DNA of 5,982 nt from an uncultured Clostridia bacterium (GTDB taxonomy: Bacteria; Bacillota; Clostridia; Christensenellales; Aristaeellaceae). The notes under the pieces are model-generated. The model worked only from the letters and a program-made list of their open reading frames with translations. It was not told where the DNA came from and ran no database searches. A program made the translations under genes and the position numbers. Numbering within the stretch: position 1 is the stretch's first letter; every line of letters starts with the position of its first letter. The stretch covers positions 1 to 5,982 of the forward strand of contig CAKUAV010000170.1 in NCBI GenBank assembly GCA_934636425.1, in the 5' to 3' direction. Positions 1-5,503 of this stretch are shown in pieces.

Positions 1-611
1 GGGGTCATGCCCTTCTTGATGGCGTCCATCATCTTGCCCAGAGACAGGAACTGATAGCCGCAGACCTGATCGTCCTTATCCAGAGCGATCTTGAGCACAT
101 AGCCCTCGGTCATCTCCAGATAGCGGGTACCCTTCGCCTTCGTGCCGTACATCGTGCCGACCATCGAGCGCAGACCCTTGCCCAGATCCTCCAGACCGGC
201 GCCGATGCGCAGGCCGTCGTCGGAGAACGCGGACTGAGTGCGGCCGTACACGATCTGCAGGAACAGCTCGCGCATGGCGGTGTTGATGGCGTCGCACACC
301 AGGTCGGTGTTGAGCGCCTCCAGAATGGTCTTGCCGGGCAGAATCTCACTGGCCATGGCGGCGGAGTGCGTCATGCCGGAACATCCGATCGTCTCGACCA
401 GCGCCTCTTCGATCACGCCGTTCTTGACGTTCAGGCTCAGCTTGCAGGCGCCCTGCTGCGGCGCGCACCAGCCGATGCCGTGGGTGTAGCCGGAAATATC
501 CTTAATTTCTTTGGCCTGAATCCACTTGCCTTCTTCAGGAATGGGCGCGGGGCCATGGTTAGGGCCCTTGGCGACGCATACCATGTCCTCAACTTCGCGA
601 GTATACTGCAT
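1..611 (-). CDS. NifU/IscU-like iron-sulfur cluster scaffold protein, 3' end cut by window edge
   Basis: The frame is open from ATG at 611 to the left edge (203 codons seen), beginning MQYTREVEDMVCVAKGPNHG. It reads as the clostridial protein annotated as an iron-sulfur cluster assembly scaffold protein, which I remember as about 230 residues, so roughly 25 C-terminal residues are missing. The stretch GCSGMTHSAAMASEILPGKT (residues 76-95) matches the IscU/NifU signature around its second cluster cysteine (GCGxAxASSS...GKT). Six cysteines are visible: C12, C49, C56, C77, C106 and C184; C49 and C56 lie in GWCAPQQGAC. The role by family is transient assembly of Fe-S clusters in the cytosol, but the cysteine layout differs from classic IscU, so the exact client or chemistry is open. 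AAGGAGG at 620-626 lies 8 nt before the start and fixes it. The gene has its own promoter and does not overlap the phosphoesterase gene 109 bp upstream. Confidence 0.9.
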   Translation of the reverse strand, partial: MQYTREVEDMVCVAKGPNHGPAPIPEEGKWIQAKEIKDISGYTHGIGWCAPQQGACKLSLNVKNGVIEEALVETIGCSGMTHSAAMASEILPGKTILEALNTDLVCDAINTAMRELFLQIVYGRTQSAFSDDGLRIGAGLEDLGKGLRSMVGTMYGTKAKGTRYLEMTEGYVLKIALDKDDQVCGYQFLSLGKMMDAIKKGMT

Positions 612-619
612 ATGTCTTT

Positions 620-626
620 CCTCCTT
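620..626 (-). promoter_or_regulatory. ribosome binding site of the Fe-S scaffold gene
   Basis: On the minus strand this reads AAGGAGG, a full match to the anti-Shine-Dalgarno complement, 8 nt from the ATG at 611. It settles the start codon of a gene whose end lies outside the window. Confidence 0.85.
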
Positions 627-645
627 AACAGGTTTATACAAGTGT

Positions 646-654
646 ATTATATCA
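646..654 (-). promoter_or_regulatory. extended -10 promoter of the Fe-S scaffold gene
   Basis: The minus strand reads TGATATAAT, a perfect -10 hexamer with the TGn extension. No good -35 box is found at 16-19 bp; the best is TGCGAA, which is poor. Initiation would be near 639, giving a leader of about 28 nt. The same nine bases occur ahead of the MATE gene. Confidence 0.65.
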
Positions 655-720
655 CATTTTGCGCCGTTTTTCGCAGCCTCATGCGACATTTAACACAACG
701 AAATCCGTCCCGCGGCGCGC

Positions 721-1836
721 TCACTTCAAGTCCAGCGCGCGCTCGTGCCAGCCGCGGTTGTCGGTGAACTCGGCGTGAACGCCATCCGAAGCGACGGTCA
801 GCGCCGTGCCGATGAAGCGGTGCGGATCGGGCGCATCCTTGAAGAAGAACGGCTGAGAGCCGACCAGAACCGGGAACGACGCGCCGTAGCGCAGTTTTTC
901 GTCGCCGGGCATGAATGTGTACAGCTTGTGTTCATGGCCGCAGAGCATCAGATCCAGCCCCATTTTGTTCAGTTCTTGCGTCCATTCGGCGTAGATTTCG
1001 CGCTCGATGTCGAATTTATCGCCGCTGTTCGCCATGAGATCGGTCATGAACGGCACATGGCATATGGCGAAGCGCCGCTCGACGCCCGGCGCGTTGTACT
1101 CGCGGTCGGCGTTTTCGACAATGCGGCGCAGGAACTCGGTCTGGCGCTGGCGGAAGCGATGGCAGCTGACAATGCCGCCGTATTCCTCGCTCGTGTCGAG
1201 CTTGTCCTCGCCGCAGTCGAGCGCAACGCCCCAGAGCTTGCCCAGCCGGAATGTGAAATAGGTGTTGCCCGCGTCCGTGCCGATGTAGTCGGTGAACTCG
1301 ACGGCGTATTTGCCGCGCGTGTCGTGATTGCCGCGCACATAGATCACGGGGCGCGCGCCGTTCGCAATGCCGCCTGTCATGTCGAACACGGAGAGTATGT
1401 CGTGCTCGGTCTTGCTCTCGGCGGGTATGTCGCCGTTCATGATGAGCAGATCGAGCGCATCGCCGAAGAAGCGGCCGGTTTCGACGGCCTCCTGCGCGTG
1501 GGAATGCGCGTCGGCGACGTGATAGATGTGAACGGGACGGCTCCAGTCGACCGGCTGGAAGGCGTAGGTCTGGCGTTCGGCCTCGCCCAGCTCCGGCCAG
1601 TAGGGCTTGCGCTCAGGCAGTGCGCGGAAGCAGACCGTATACTGCTTCGCCGCGTCCAGCTTGTCCATGGGCACGACGGCGCGATGGATGAGCGTCTCGC
1701 TGCGCAGAAGGCCGTTTTTCTCATCGGGATAGACCTCGCCGCCCACTTCGACCCACGCGATTCCGTGTTCCGTGGTATTGAAGAGGATCTGATAGTCGTG
1801 GCCCACGACATAGACGCAGGCTTTTTTGTCGAACAT
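721..1836 (-). CDS. calcineurin-like metallophosphoesterase with N-terminal purple-acid-phosphatase-like domain
   Basis: This is a 371-residue protein of the calcineurin-like (Metallophos) superfamily, two-metal hydrolases of phosphomonoesters or phosphodiesters. The metal-site motifs appear in order: D109-A-H111, G135-D136, G169-N-H-D172, H260 (in FAICHVPF) and G300-H-E-H303, so the core looks catalytically complete. Residues 1-95 form a beta-rich region resembling the fibronectin-like N-terminal domain of purple acid phosphatases. There is no signal peptide or membrane segment, so it is probably cytosolic; the substrate cannot be told. The start at 1836 follows AGGGAGG (about 1845-1851) at normal spacing. 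The stop TGA is at 721-723. No U-rich terminator is seen before the next gene's promoter. The leader region upstream is unusually rich in hairpins. A cyclic nucleotide or nucleotide phosphodiesterase is an alternative label within the same superfamily. Confidence 0.88.
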   Translation of the reverse strand: MFDKKACVYVVGHDYQILFNTTEHGIAWVEVGGEVYPDEKNGLLRSETLIHRAVVPMDKLDAAKQYTVCFRALPERKPYWPELGEAERQTYAFQPVDWSRPVHIYHVADAHSHAQEAVETGRFFGDALDLLIMNGDIPAESKTEHDILSVFDMTGGIANGARPVIYVRGNHDTRGKYAVEFTDYIGTDAGNTYFTFRLGKLWGVALDCGEDKLDTSEEYGGIVSCHRFRQRQTEFLRRIVENADREYNAPGVERRFAICHVPFMTDLMANSGDKFDIEREIYAEWTQELNKMGLDLMLCGHEHKLYTFMPGDEKLRYGASFPVLVGSQPFFFKDAPDPHRFIGTALTVASDGVHAEFTDNRGWHERALDLK

Positions 1837-1873
1837 TGTTCAAACCTCCCTTTGTATAATTTGGAATTGAAAC

Positions 1874-1894
1874 GCCGCGTAAAGCGCACGCGGC
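1874..1894. other. perfect 7-bp inverted repeat upstream of the phosphoesterase gene
   Basis: GCCGCGT (1874-1880) and ACGCGGC (1888-1894) are exact reverse complements around a 7-nt loop. It lies 38 bp before the start codon, so it would be in the mRNA leader. No U-run follows on the minus strand, so it is not a standard terminator. Confidence 0.55.
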
Positions 1895-1935
1895 TTCCCC
1901 GCGCACAGCGCACCCACGCCGCAAACCACATGAAG

Positions 1936-1977
1936 AGAGTCCAGAGAGGCCGCAGTGCGGCTGCCACATTCGACTCT
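1936..1977. other. nested inverted repeats (two stacked hairpins)
   Basis: An outer pair AGAGTC (1936-1941) / GACTCT (1972-1977) encloses an inner pair GCCGC (1949-1953) / GCGGC (1957-1961) with a 3-nt loop. Both arms are exact. Alone each is short, but it belongs to a run of similar elements from 1874 to 2350. Confidence 0.4.
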
Positions 1978-1987
1978 TTGGCGCAGT

Positions 1988-2008
1988 CTGGGGCGGCCGC
2001 AGCCCCAG
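1988..2008. other. perfect 7-bp GC-rich hairpin
   Basis: CTGGGGC (1988-1994) and GCCCCAG (2002-2008) pair exactly around a 7-nt loop containing part of a GGCCGC core. No U-run follows on either strand. It has the same 7-7-7 geometry as the hairpin at 1874-1894. Confidence 0.5.
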
Positions 2009-2023
2009 CGTACTCCCTGCGGT

Positions 2024-2050
2024 ATCATATCGAATGCGCAATCACTGCGC
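2024..2050 (-). promoter_or_regulatory. possible promoter of the phosphoesterase gene with overlapping palindrome
   Basis: On the minus strand 2024-2029 reads TATGAT, one change from the -10 consensus, but no -35 box is found at 17 bp. An inverted repeat GCGCA-N5-TGCGC (2036-2050) sits just upstream of it, where an operator could lie. If real, the leader would be about 180 nt and include the hairpins at 1988, 1936 and 1874. The TTATAC nearer the gene (about 1855) is too close to the ribosome site to serve as -10. Confidence 0.25.
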
Positions 2051-2151
2051 CAGAGGAACACGACAGGTTTGCGACTCGATTGCGGCGTATGGCATCGGCT
2101 TTACAGGTCACGGCGCAATGATATGGCTTCTGTTCAATGCTTGTCCTCCCC

Positions 2152-2178
2152 CCAGGAGGCTTTCCGGTCGCCTCCTGG
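2152..2178. other. perfect 9-bp inverted repeat
   Basis: CCAGGAGGC (2152-2160) and GCCTCCTGG (2170-2178) are exact reverse complements around a 9-nt loop. The GGAGG arm could also pair with a CCTCC just before it (about 2145-2149), so two alternative folds exist. No U-run follows on either strand. Confidence 0.6.
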
Positions 2179-2195
2179 ACTTCTTCGGGGTCTCC

Positions 2196-2290
2196 GTCGA
2201 GATCGCCCCAAGAAACGCACAAGCCCAAAGTGAACCCATAAAGTCCGATAACCGCAGAACATCGGAGAACGCACTAATGGCGATCTCGAC
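2196..2290. other. 12-bp perfect inverted repeat enclosing 71 bp, candidate RNA stem or element ends
   Basis: GTCGAGATCGCC (2196-2207) and GGCGATCTCGAC (2279-2290) match exactly as reverse complements. Inside lies a second exact pair, TCCGAT (2244-2249) / ATCGGA (2261-2266), with an 11-nt loop. The layout fits a closing stem with an internal hairpin, or terminal inverted repeats of a 95-bp element. No target-site duplication is evident at the flanks and there is no coding capacity. I do not recognise a known RNA family. Confidence 0.5.
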
Positions 2291-2329
2291 CCGCGCGGAA
2301 CAGAAACGGAGGATTGCGCAAGCCGTCCT

Positions 2330-2350
2330 GTTTGTCGCCATGCGGCAAAC
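2330..2350 (+). other. 9-bp hairpin with 3-nt loop
   Basis: GTTTGTCGC (2330-2338) pairs with GCGGCAAAC (2342-2350) around the loop CAT. One pair is T-G, which would be a G-U wobble in plus-strand RNA but a C-A mismatch in minus-strand RNA, so plus-strand folding is slightly favoured. It lies just before the 43-bp array. Confidence 0.45.
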
Positions 2351-2374
2351 AGCAGGCGTGAACCGAGGGCAAAA

Positions 2375-2748
2375 CGCCGCGACAGGAACGTATCACCGGG
2401 CGCGTATCGAAGGCAAACGCCGCAACAGACCTGAAATGGCAGGCGTATACCGAAGACAACCGCCGCAACAGAAACACATCGCCGGACGTATACTGAGGGC
2501 AAGCGCCGCGACAGAAACGCGAGGGCAGGCGTATACCGAAGGCAACTGCCGCAACAGAAACGCATCGCCGGGCGCATGCCGAGGACAACCGCCGCGACAG
2601 AAACGCGAGGGCAGGCGTATACCGAAGGCAACCGCCGCGACAGAAACGCGAGGACAGGCGTATACCGAAGGCAACCACCGCGACAGGAACGTATCACCGG
2701 GCGCATGCTGAGGACAACCACCGCGACAGGAACGTATCACCGGGCGCG
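2375..2748. repeat. 43-bp tandem repeat array, eight full units plus a 30-bp partial
   Basis: Units start at 2375, 2418, 2461, 2504, 2547, 2590, 2633, 2676 and 2719 (partial), all exactly 43 bp with no indels. Each begins with C/T-RCCGCRACAG and ends with a GRCAA-type tail. Two sub-types differ in the middle: one with CGCGAGGGCAGGCGTATACC (units 4, 6, 7; unit 2 related) and one with CGTATCACCGGGCGC (units 1, 8, 9; units 3 and 5 related). Units 4 and 6 are identical. A degenerate half unit may precede at about 2351-2374. Because 43 is not a multiple of 3, successive units are read in different frames; this and open frames on both strands argue against coding. It is not a CRISPR array, since the whole unit is conserved and no unique spacers occur. 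Confidence 0.93.
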
Positions 2749-2945
2749 CACATCCCCCGCGCCCCAATTCCGCATTCCGCATTCCGAATTGTCCCCGCCG
2801 CCCAGCCCCCGCGCGCACGAACGCCTGTGCCGGAGCTAAAACCGGCAGGCACTTTCGCCGCGCCGGCCGATAATATACTGACATATGATAATCCGCAAGC
2901 GCATTAAGTGGAAGCCGCAGCGTTCCTATATAAGAAGAAACGCGC
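2749..2945. other. intergenic stretch with short inverted repeats, downstream of the MATE gene
   Basis: No gene is seen. It holds an inverted repeat at 2765-2791 built of tandem CGCATTC heptamers between CAATTC and GAATTG, and a hairpin at 2823-2850 (GCC, TG bulge, TGCCGG / CCGGCA, GGC, 8-nt loop). A weak hairpin (GCGTT 2920-2924 / AACGC 2939-2943) follows the MATE stop, but without a U-run, so no convincing terminator of the MATE gene was found. Confidence 0.5.
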
Positions 2946-4316
2946 TCAGGCCTGCTGGCGGAGCGGCATATTGCGCTTCGCCTTGCGATACGCCCAAATG
3001 AAGCAGGCGATGTGTACCAGCGCGGTGACCGCCCACGAAATCGGATAGGAAATGTAGAGCGTCTCGAGCGTCTTGTGCTCGGCGAAAATCGTGTAGATCC
3101 AGCCCAGACGCACGCCGCACACGCCGATCATCGACACCAGCATGGGGGCGATGGAATAGCCCAGGCCGCGCATCATGCCCACCATCGTGTCCATAATGCC
3201 GCAGATGAAATACGGCGCGCAGACATAGGCCAGACGCTTTGTCGAATAGGCGATAACCTCCGGATCGGTCGAATAGATGCTCGACAGCGGCATACCCAGC
3301 AGCCACACGCCCACGCCGCTCACAACGCCCGCGATCGTGACCATGCCCACGCAGGCGTAGAGCGTCTTTTTGACGCGGTCGAGCTTGCCCGCGCCCATGT
3401 TCTGACCGGTGAAATTGAGCGCCGCCTGATAGAACGAGTTCATAATGACGTAGACGAAGCCCTCGAGGTTGCCCGCCGCCGAGTTGCCCGCCACCGCCAC
3501 CGAGCCGAAATAGTTGATCGACGACTGTATGATGACGTTCGAAATCGAAAAAACCGAGCCCTGCACGCCCGCCGGCAGGCCGATGCGCAGCATCTCCTTC
3601 ATCGTGCCGCCGTCGATTTTCAGCTTTTTCAGATGCAGCCTGATAGACGACTCGCTCCTGACCAGGCACAGCGTCACCAGCGCCGCCGAAATCAGCTGCG
3701 ACACCACCGTAGGCACCGCCACGCCCGCAACGCCCATCTTCAGCCCAATGACGCACACCAGGTTCATCAGCACGTTCACAACGCCCGCAATCAGCAGAAA
3801 ATACAGCGGCCGCCGCGTATCGCCCACGGCGCGCAGCACCGACGCGCCGAAGTTATACAGCGCGATCACCGGAAAGCCCGCGAAATATATGCGCATGTAC
3901 AGCTCCGCGCCGTCGATCACGTCCTCCGGCGTGCCCATTATCTCCAGCATCGGCCGGCAGATGCCAATGCCCAGCACGCCGATCAGCACGCCGCCCACGA
4001 CGCTGATCGCAATCGACGTGTGCACGGCGCTGCTCACGCGCTCCGGGTCGTTCGCGCCGTAATAGCGCGCCACCAGCACGCTCGTGCCGATCGACAAACC
4101 CATCAGCACGTTTATGATCAGATTGATCAGCGCGCCCGTCGAGCCGACCGCCGCCATGGCCTCCTTGCCCGCAAACCGGCCGACCACCACGATGTCCGCC
4201 GCGTTGAAGAGCAGCTGCAGCACGCTGGTGAGTATCAGCGGTATTGTGAAGCGAATGATCTTGCCCACAAGCGGGCCGTTGCACATATCGATTTCGTACT
4301 TTCCGGATTTGTTCAT
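2946..4316 (-). CDS. MATE family efflux transporter (Na+- or H+-coupled multidrug/cation antiporter)
   Basis: This 456-residue polytopic membrane protein has the usual length and the duplicated six-plus-six helix layout of the MATE family, in the clostridial NorM/DinF-like group. Family marks include PLILTSVLQLLFNAADIVVV at residues 25-44, then GSTGALINLIINVLMG in helix 2, RAVGDTRRPLYF between the early helices, and in the second half GLPAGVQGSVFSISN, NFTGQNMGAGKLDRVKK and MRGLGYSIAPM. By family it sits in the cytoplasmic membrane and exports cationic drugs or metabolites in exchange for Na+ or H+; the substrate is unknown. The start at 4316 follows AGGAAAGG (4324-4331) with a 7-nt gap. The stop TGA is at 2946-2948. 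It has its own extended -10 promoter and no adjacent regulator gene. No truncation is visible. Confidence 0.95.
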   Translation of the reverse strand: MNKSGKYEIDMCNGPLVGKIIRFTIPLILTSVLQLLFNAADIVVVGRFAGKEAMAAVGSTGALINLIINVLMGLSIGTSVLVARYYGANDPERVSSAVHTSIAISVVGGVLIGVLGIGICRPMLEIMGTPEDVIDGAELYMRIYFAGFPVIALYNFGASVLRAVGDTRRPLYFLLIAGVVNVLMNLVCVIGLKMGVAGVAVPTVVSQLISAALVTLCLVRSESSIRLHLKKLKIDGGTMKEMLRIGLPAGVQGSVFSISNVIIQSSINYFGSVAVAGNSAAGNLEGFVYVIMNSFYQAALNFTGQNMGAGKLDRVKKTLYACVGMVTIAGVVSGVGVWLLGMPLSSIYSTDPEVIAYSTKRLAYVCAPYFICGIMDTMVGMMRGLGYSIAPMLVSMIGVCGVRLGWIYTIFAEHKTLETLYISYPISWAVTALVHIACFIWAYRKAKRNMPLRQQA

Positions 4317-4380
4317 GGAATCGCCTTTCCTGTCAGTTTATTGGCGTGCGCCGCAGCCGGAAGAGATGCCCTCCGCTGTC

Positions 4381-4403
4381 GACGGCATTCCCGTCCAGAA
4401 TGC
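4381..4403 (-). promoter_or_regulatory. two mutually exclusive hairpins in the MATE mRNA leader
   Basis: GACGG (4381-4385) pairs exactly with CCGTC (4391-4395), and GCATTC (4385-4390) pairs exactly with GAATGC (4398-4403). The arms overlap, so only one can form at a time. It lies in the inferred leader about 25-45 nt after the start of transcription. No U-run or known riboswitch core is seen, so regulation is only a possibility. Confidence 0.3.
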
Positions 4404-4433
4404 GCAGACTCATCCCCGAACGCACACAGAGCT

Positions 4434-4442
4434 ATTATATCA
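4434..4442 (-). promoter_or_regulatory. extended -10 promoter of the MATE gene
   Basis: The minus strand reads TGATATAAT, a perfect -10 with TGn extension, and no clear -35 box. Initiation near 4427 gives a leader of about 110 nt. A second, weaker match (TGATATAAC, 4484-4492) lies about 50 bp upstream and might be an alternative promoter. Confidence 0.65.
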
Positions 4443-4532
4443 TACATTTCTCCGTCAGGCCGTTATTTCTTATTAACCGATCTGTTATATCATTTTGACA
4501 AATGGGCAGGGCGAAGCGTCCACGCCGTGGGC

Positions 4533-4825
4533 GGCGAGCACGAATGGCGGTTTGCGCCGGCATGAGCGGATGCGCGGGCGCTGCTGTCGCGGCGGGAGGC
4601 GGCGCGGCGAGCATGAATGGTGAATTACAGCGACATGAGCGGGCACGGTCGCTGCTGTCGCGGCAGGCTGGCAGCGCGGCGAGTATGAATGGCGAATTGC
4701 AGCGGCATGAGCGGAGGCGTAGGCGCTGCTGTCGCGGCGGACTGGCGGCGCGGCGAGTATGAAGGCGGTTTGCGCCAGCATGAGCGGGAGTATGATCGCT
4801 GCTGTCGCGGCGGGCTGGCGGCGCG
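4533..4825. repeat. about 73-bp tandem repeat array, four units
   Basis: Units begin at 4533, 4606, 4678 and 4752 and are 73, 72, 74 and 74 bp long. Each starts GGCGAGYAYGAA and carries CATGAGCGG near the middle and CGCTGCTGTCGCGGC in the second half, with variable bases between the two cores. Length changes of one or two bp between units show there is no reading-frame constraint. The array fills the gap between the terminator at 4833-4867 and the MATE promoter. The open frames across it on both strands are treated as chance. Confidence 0.9.
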
Positions 4826-4832
4826 TTTGGCT

Positions 4833-4867
4833 AAAAAAAGACCGAAGGCAGAGCGCCTCCGATCTTT
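4833..4867 (-). terminator. intrinsic terminator of the secreted-protein gene
   Basis: On the minus strand a 10-bp stem, GATCGGAGGC pairing with GCCTTCGGTC (two G-U pairs), encloses the loop GCTCT and is followed by seven Ts. Three further A-T pairs can extend the stem. It starts 7 nt after the stop codon. The G-U pairs become A-C mismatches on the other strand, so the direction is clear. Confidence 0.92.
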
Positions 4868-4874
4868 GGTGAAA

Positions 4875-5402
4875 TTACTTTGCGAACGTCCAGGTGACAG
4901 ACGTGCCTTCGAAATCCCAGTTCCAGTCGTCCTCGTCGAAATAGCTGAGCTTGCCGGTGACGTCTTCCAGATCGGCGACGTCCTTCAGCTCGGCGGCTTC
5001 CTCCGCATCGTAGAAATCAATCTCTGTGCGCGCCTTCTTGGACGCGCTGACGCTCGCCGTGCCGCCGCTCACGTCCCAGCCGTTGATGGAGACGTTGTCC
5101 ATGCTGATGAGCAGATTGCGGTCGGTGTGGTTGACGATGATGATCGGCAGCACGAGAGAGCCGTACTCGATGCTGGGCGCGCCGTTGAGCGTGATGGTGA
5201 CGTTCTCGTCCTCATAGAGCACCTCACCGTCCGCCAGCGGCGGCATCAGCTCGGCCAGCGCATTGCGCGCCTGATCGATGAGGGCGATCAGTTCCTCGGC
5301 GGTCTTGTTGGAAAGATCGATCGTGTCCGCGCCTTCAGCCAGCGCCGCCGTCATGCTCAGCGCCATGATGAGCGCCAGAAACAGAGCCGCAAATTTCTTC
5401 AT
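4875..5402 (-). CDS. small secreted protein of unknown function with signal peptide and C-terminal beta-sandwich-like domain
   Basis: This 175-residue protein starts MKKFAALFLALIMALSMTAA and has a typical Sec signal peptide with probable cleavage after A22 (ALA / EG). There is no cysteine at all, so it is neither a lipoprotein nor disulfide-bonded. Residues 30-52 (SNKTAEELIALIDQARNALA) form a predicted helix of the kind often seen after the signal peptide in clostridial exported proteins. Residues 62-173 look like an immunoglobulin-type beta domain, with VNHTDRNLLISMDNVSINGW and later SKKARTEIDF, a pattern I associate with uncharacterised clostridial exported domains. The region 132-162 is very acidic (EEAAELKD, FDEDDW). 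The start follows AAGGGGG, a one-base variant of the ribosome site. It forms a single-gene unit with strong promoter and terminator. The function is unknown. Confidence 0.85.
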   Translation of the reverse strand: MKKFAALFLALIMALSMTAALAEGADTIDLSNKTAEELIALIDQARNALAELMPPLADGEVLYEDENVTITLNGAPSIEYGSLVLPIIIVNHTDRNLLISMDNVSINGWDVSGGTASVSASKKARTEIDFYDAEEAAELKDVADLEDVTGKLSYFDEDDWNWDFEGTSVTWTFAK

Positions 5403-5439
5403 AGGAAACAGTCCCCCTTTTTATATTTTGACTTCCTCT

Positions 5440-5468
5440 ATTATACGACAGCGCGCGCGGTTTGTAAA
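5440..5468 (-). promoter_or_regulatory. sigma-A type promoter of the secreted-protein gene
   Basis: On the minus strand TTTACA (5463-5468) is followed after exactly 17 bp by TATAAT (5440-5445). Five of six -35 bases and all six -10 bases match consensus. The spacer contains an alternating GC run. Initiation near 5433 gives a leader of about 31 nt. It is the best promoter in the window. Confidence 0.85.
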
Positions 5469-5503
5469 CACCATTTGCGCTTTAATCGGCCGAGCACTGT
5501 TTT

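Larger units (their letters stand above)
1837..2374. other. gene-free stretch rich in inverted repeats
   Basis: This 538-bp stretch between the phosphoesterase start and the 43-bp array holds no supportable gene. Open frames here lack a ribosome site and any recognisable composition. It contains at least seven perfect or near-perfect hairpins or inverted repeats, listed separately. No tRNA T-loop or known riboswitch core was recognised. Confidence 0.6.

Noticed and set aside
1840..2061. 73-codon minus-strand frame upstream of the phosphoesterase gene
   Set aside because: It begins with GTG without a ribosome site, has no recognisable composition and spans several hairpins.
745..2121. 458-codon plus-strand open frame
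   Set aside because: It runs antisense to the phosphoesterase gene, whose catalytic motifs are intact. The product is low-complexity and charged, and no ribosome site precedes it. It arises from GC-rich DNA poor in stops.
2034..2721. Long open frames on both strands over the 43-bp repeats, encoding repetitive peptides
   Set aside because: The unit is 43 bp, so each copy is read in a new frame and the peptide period is 43 residues over three units. Both strands are open together and there is no ribosome site.
2375..2748. CRISPR array
   Set aside because: The whole 43-bp unit is conserved, with no unique spacers, and no cas gene is near.
2920..2943. Terminator of the MATE gene
   Set aside because: The stem is only 5 bp with a long AT-rich loop and no U-run follows on the minus strand.
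4493..4498. Plus-strand TTGACA as a promoter -35 box
   Set aside because: No -10 hexamer occurs 15-19 bp downstream and no plus-strand gene follows.
3012..4565. 517-codon plus-strand open frame
   Set aside because: It is the antisense shadow of the MATE gene, very rich in H, R, D and A, with no ribosome site and no family resemblance.
4875..5402. Lipoprotein call for the secreted protein
   Set aside because: The signal peptide ends ALA-EG with no lipobox cysteine, and the protein has no cysteine at all.
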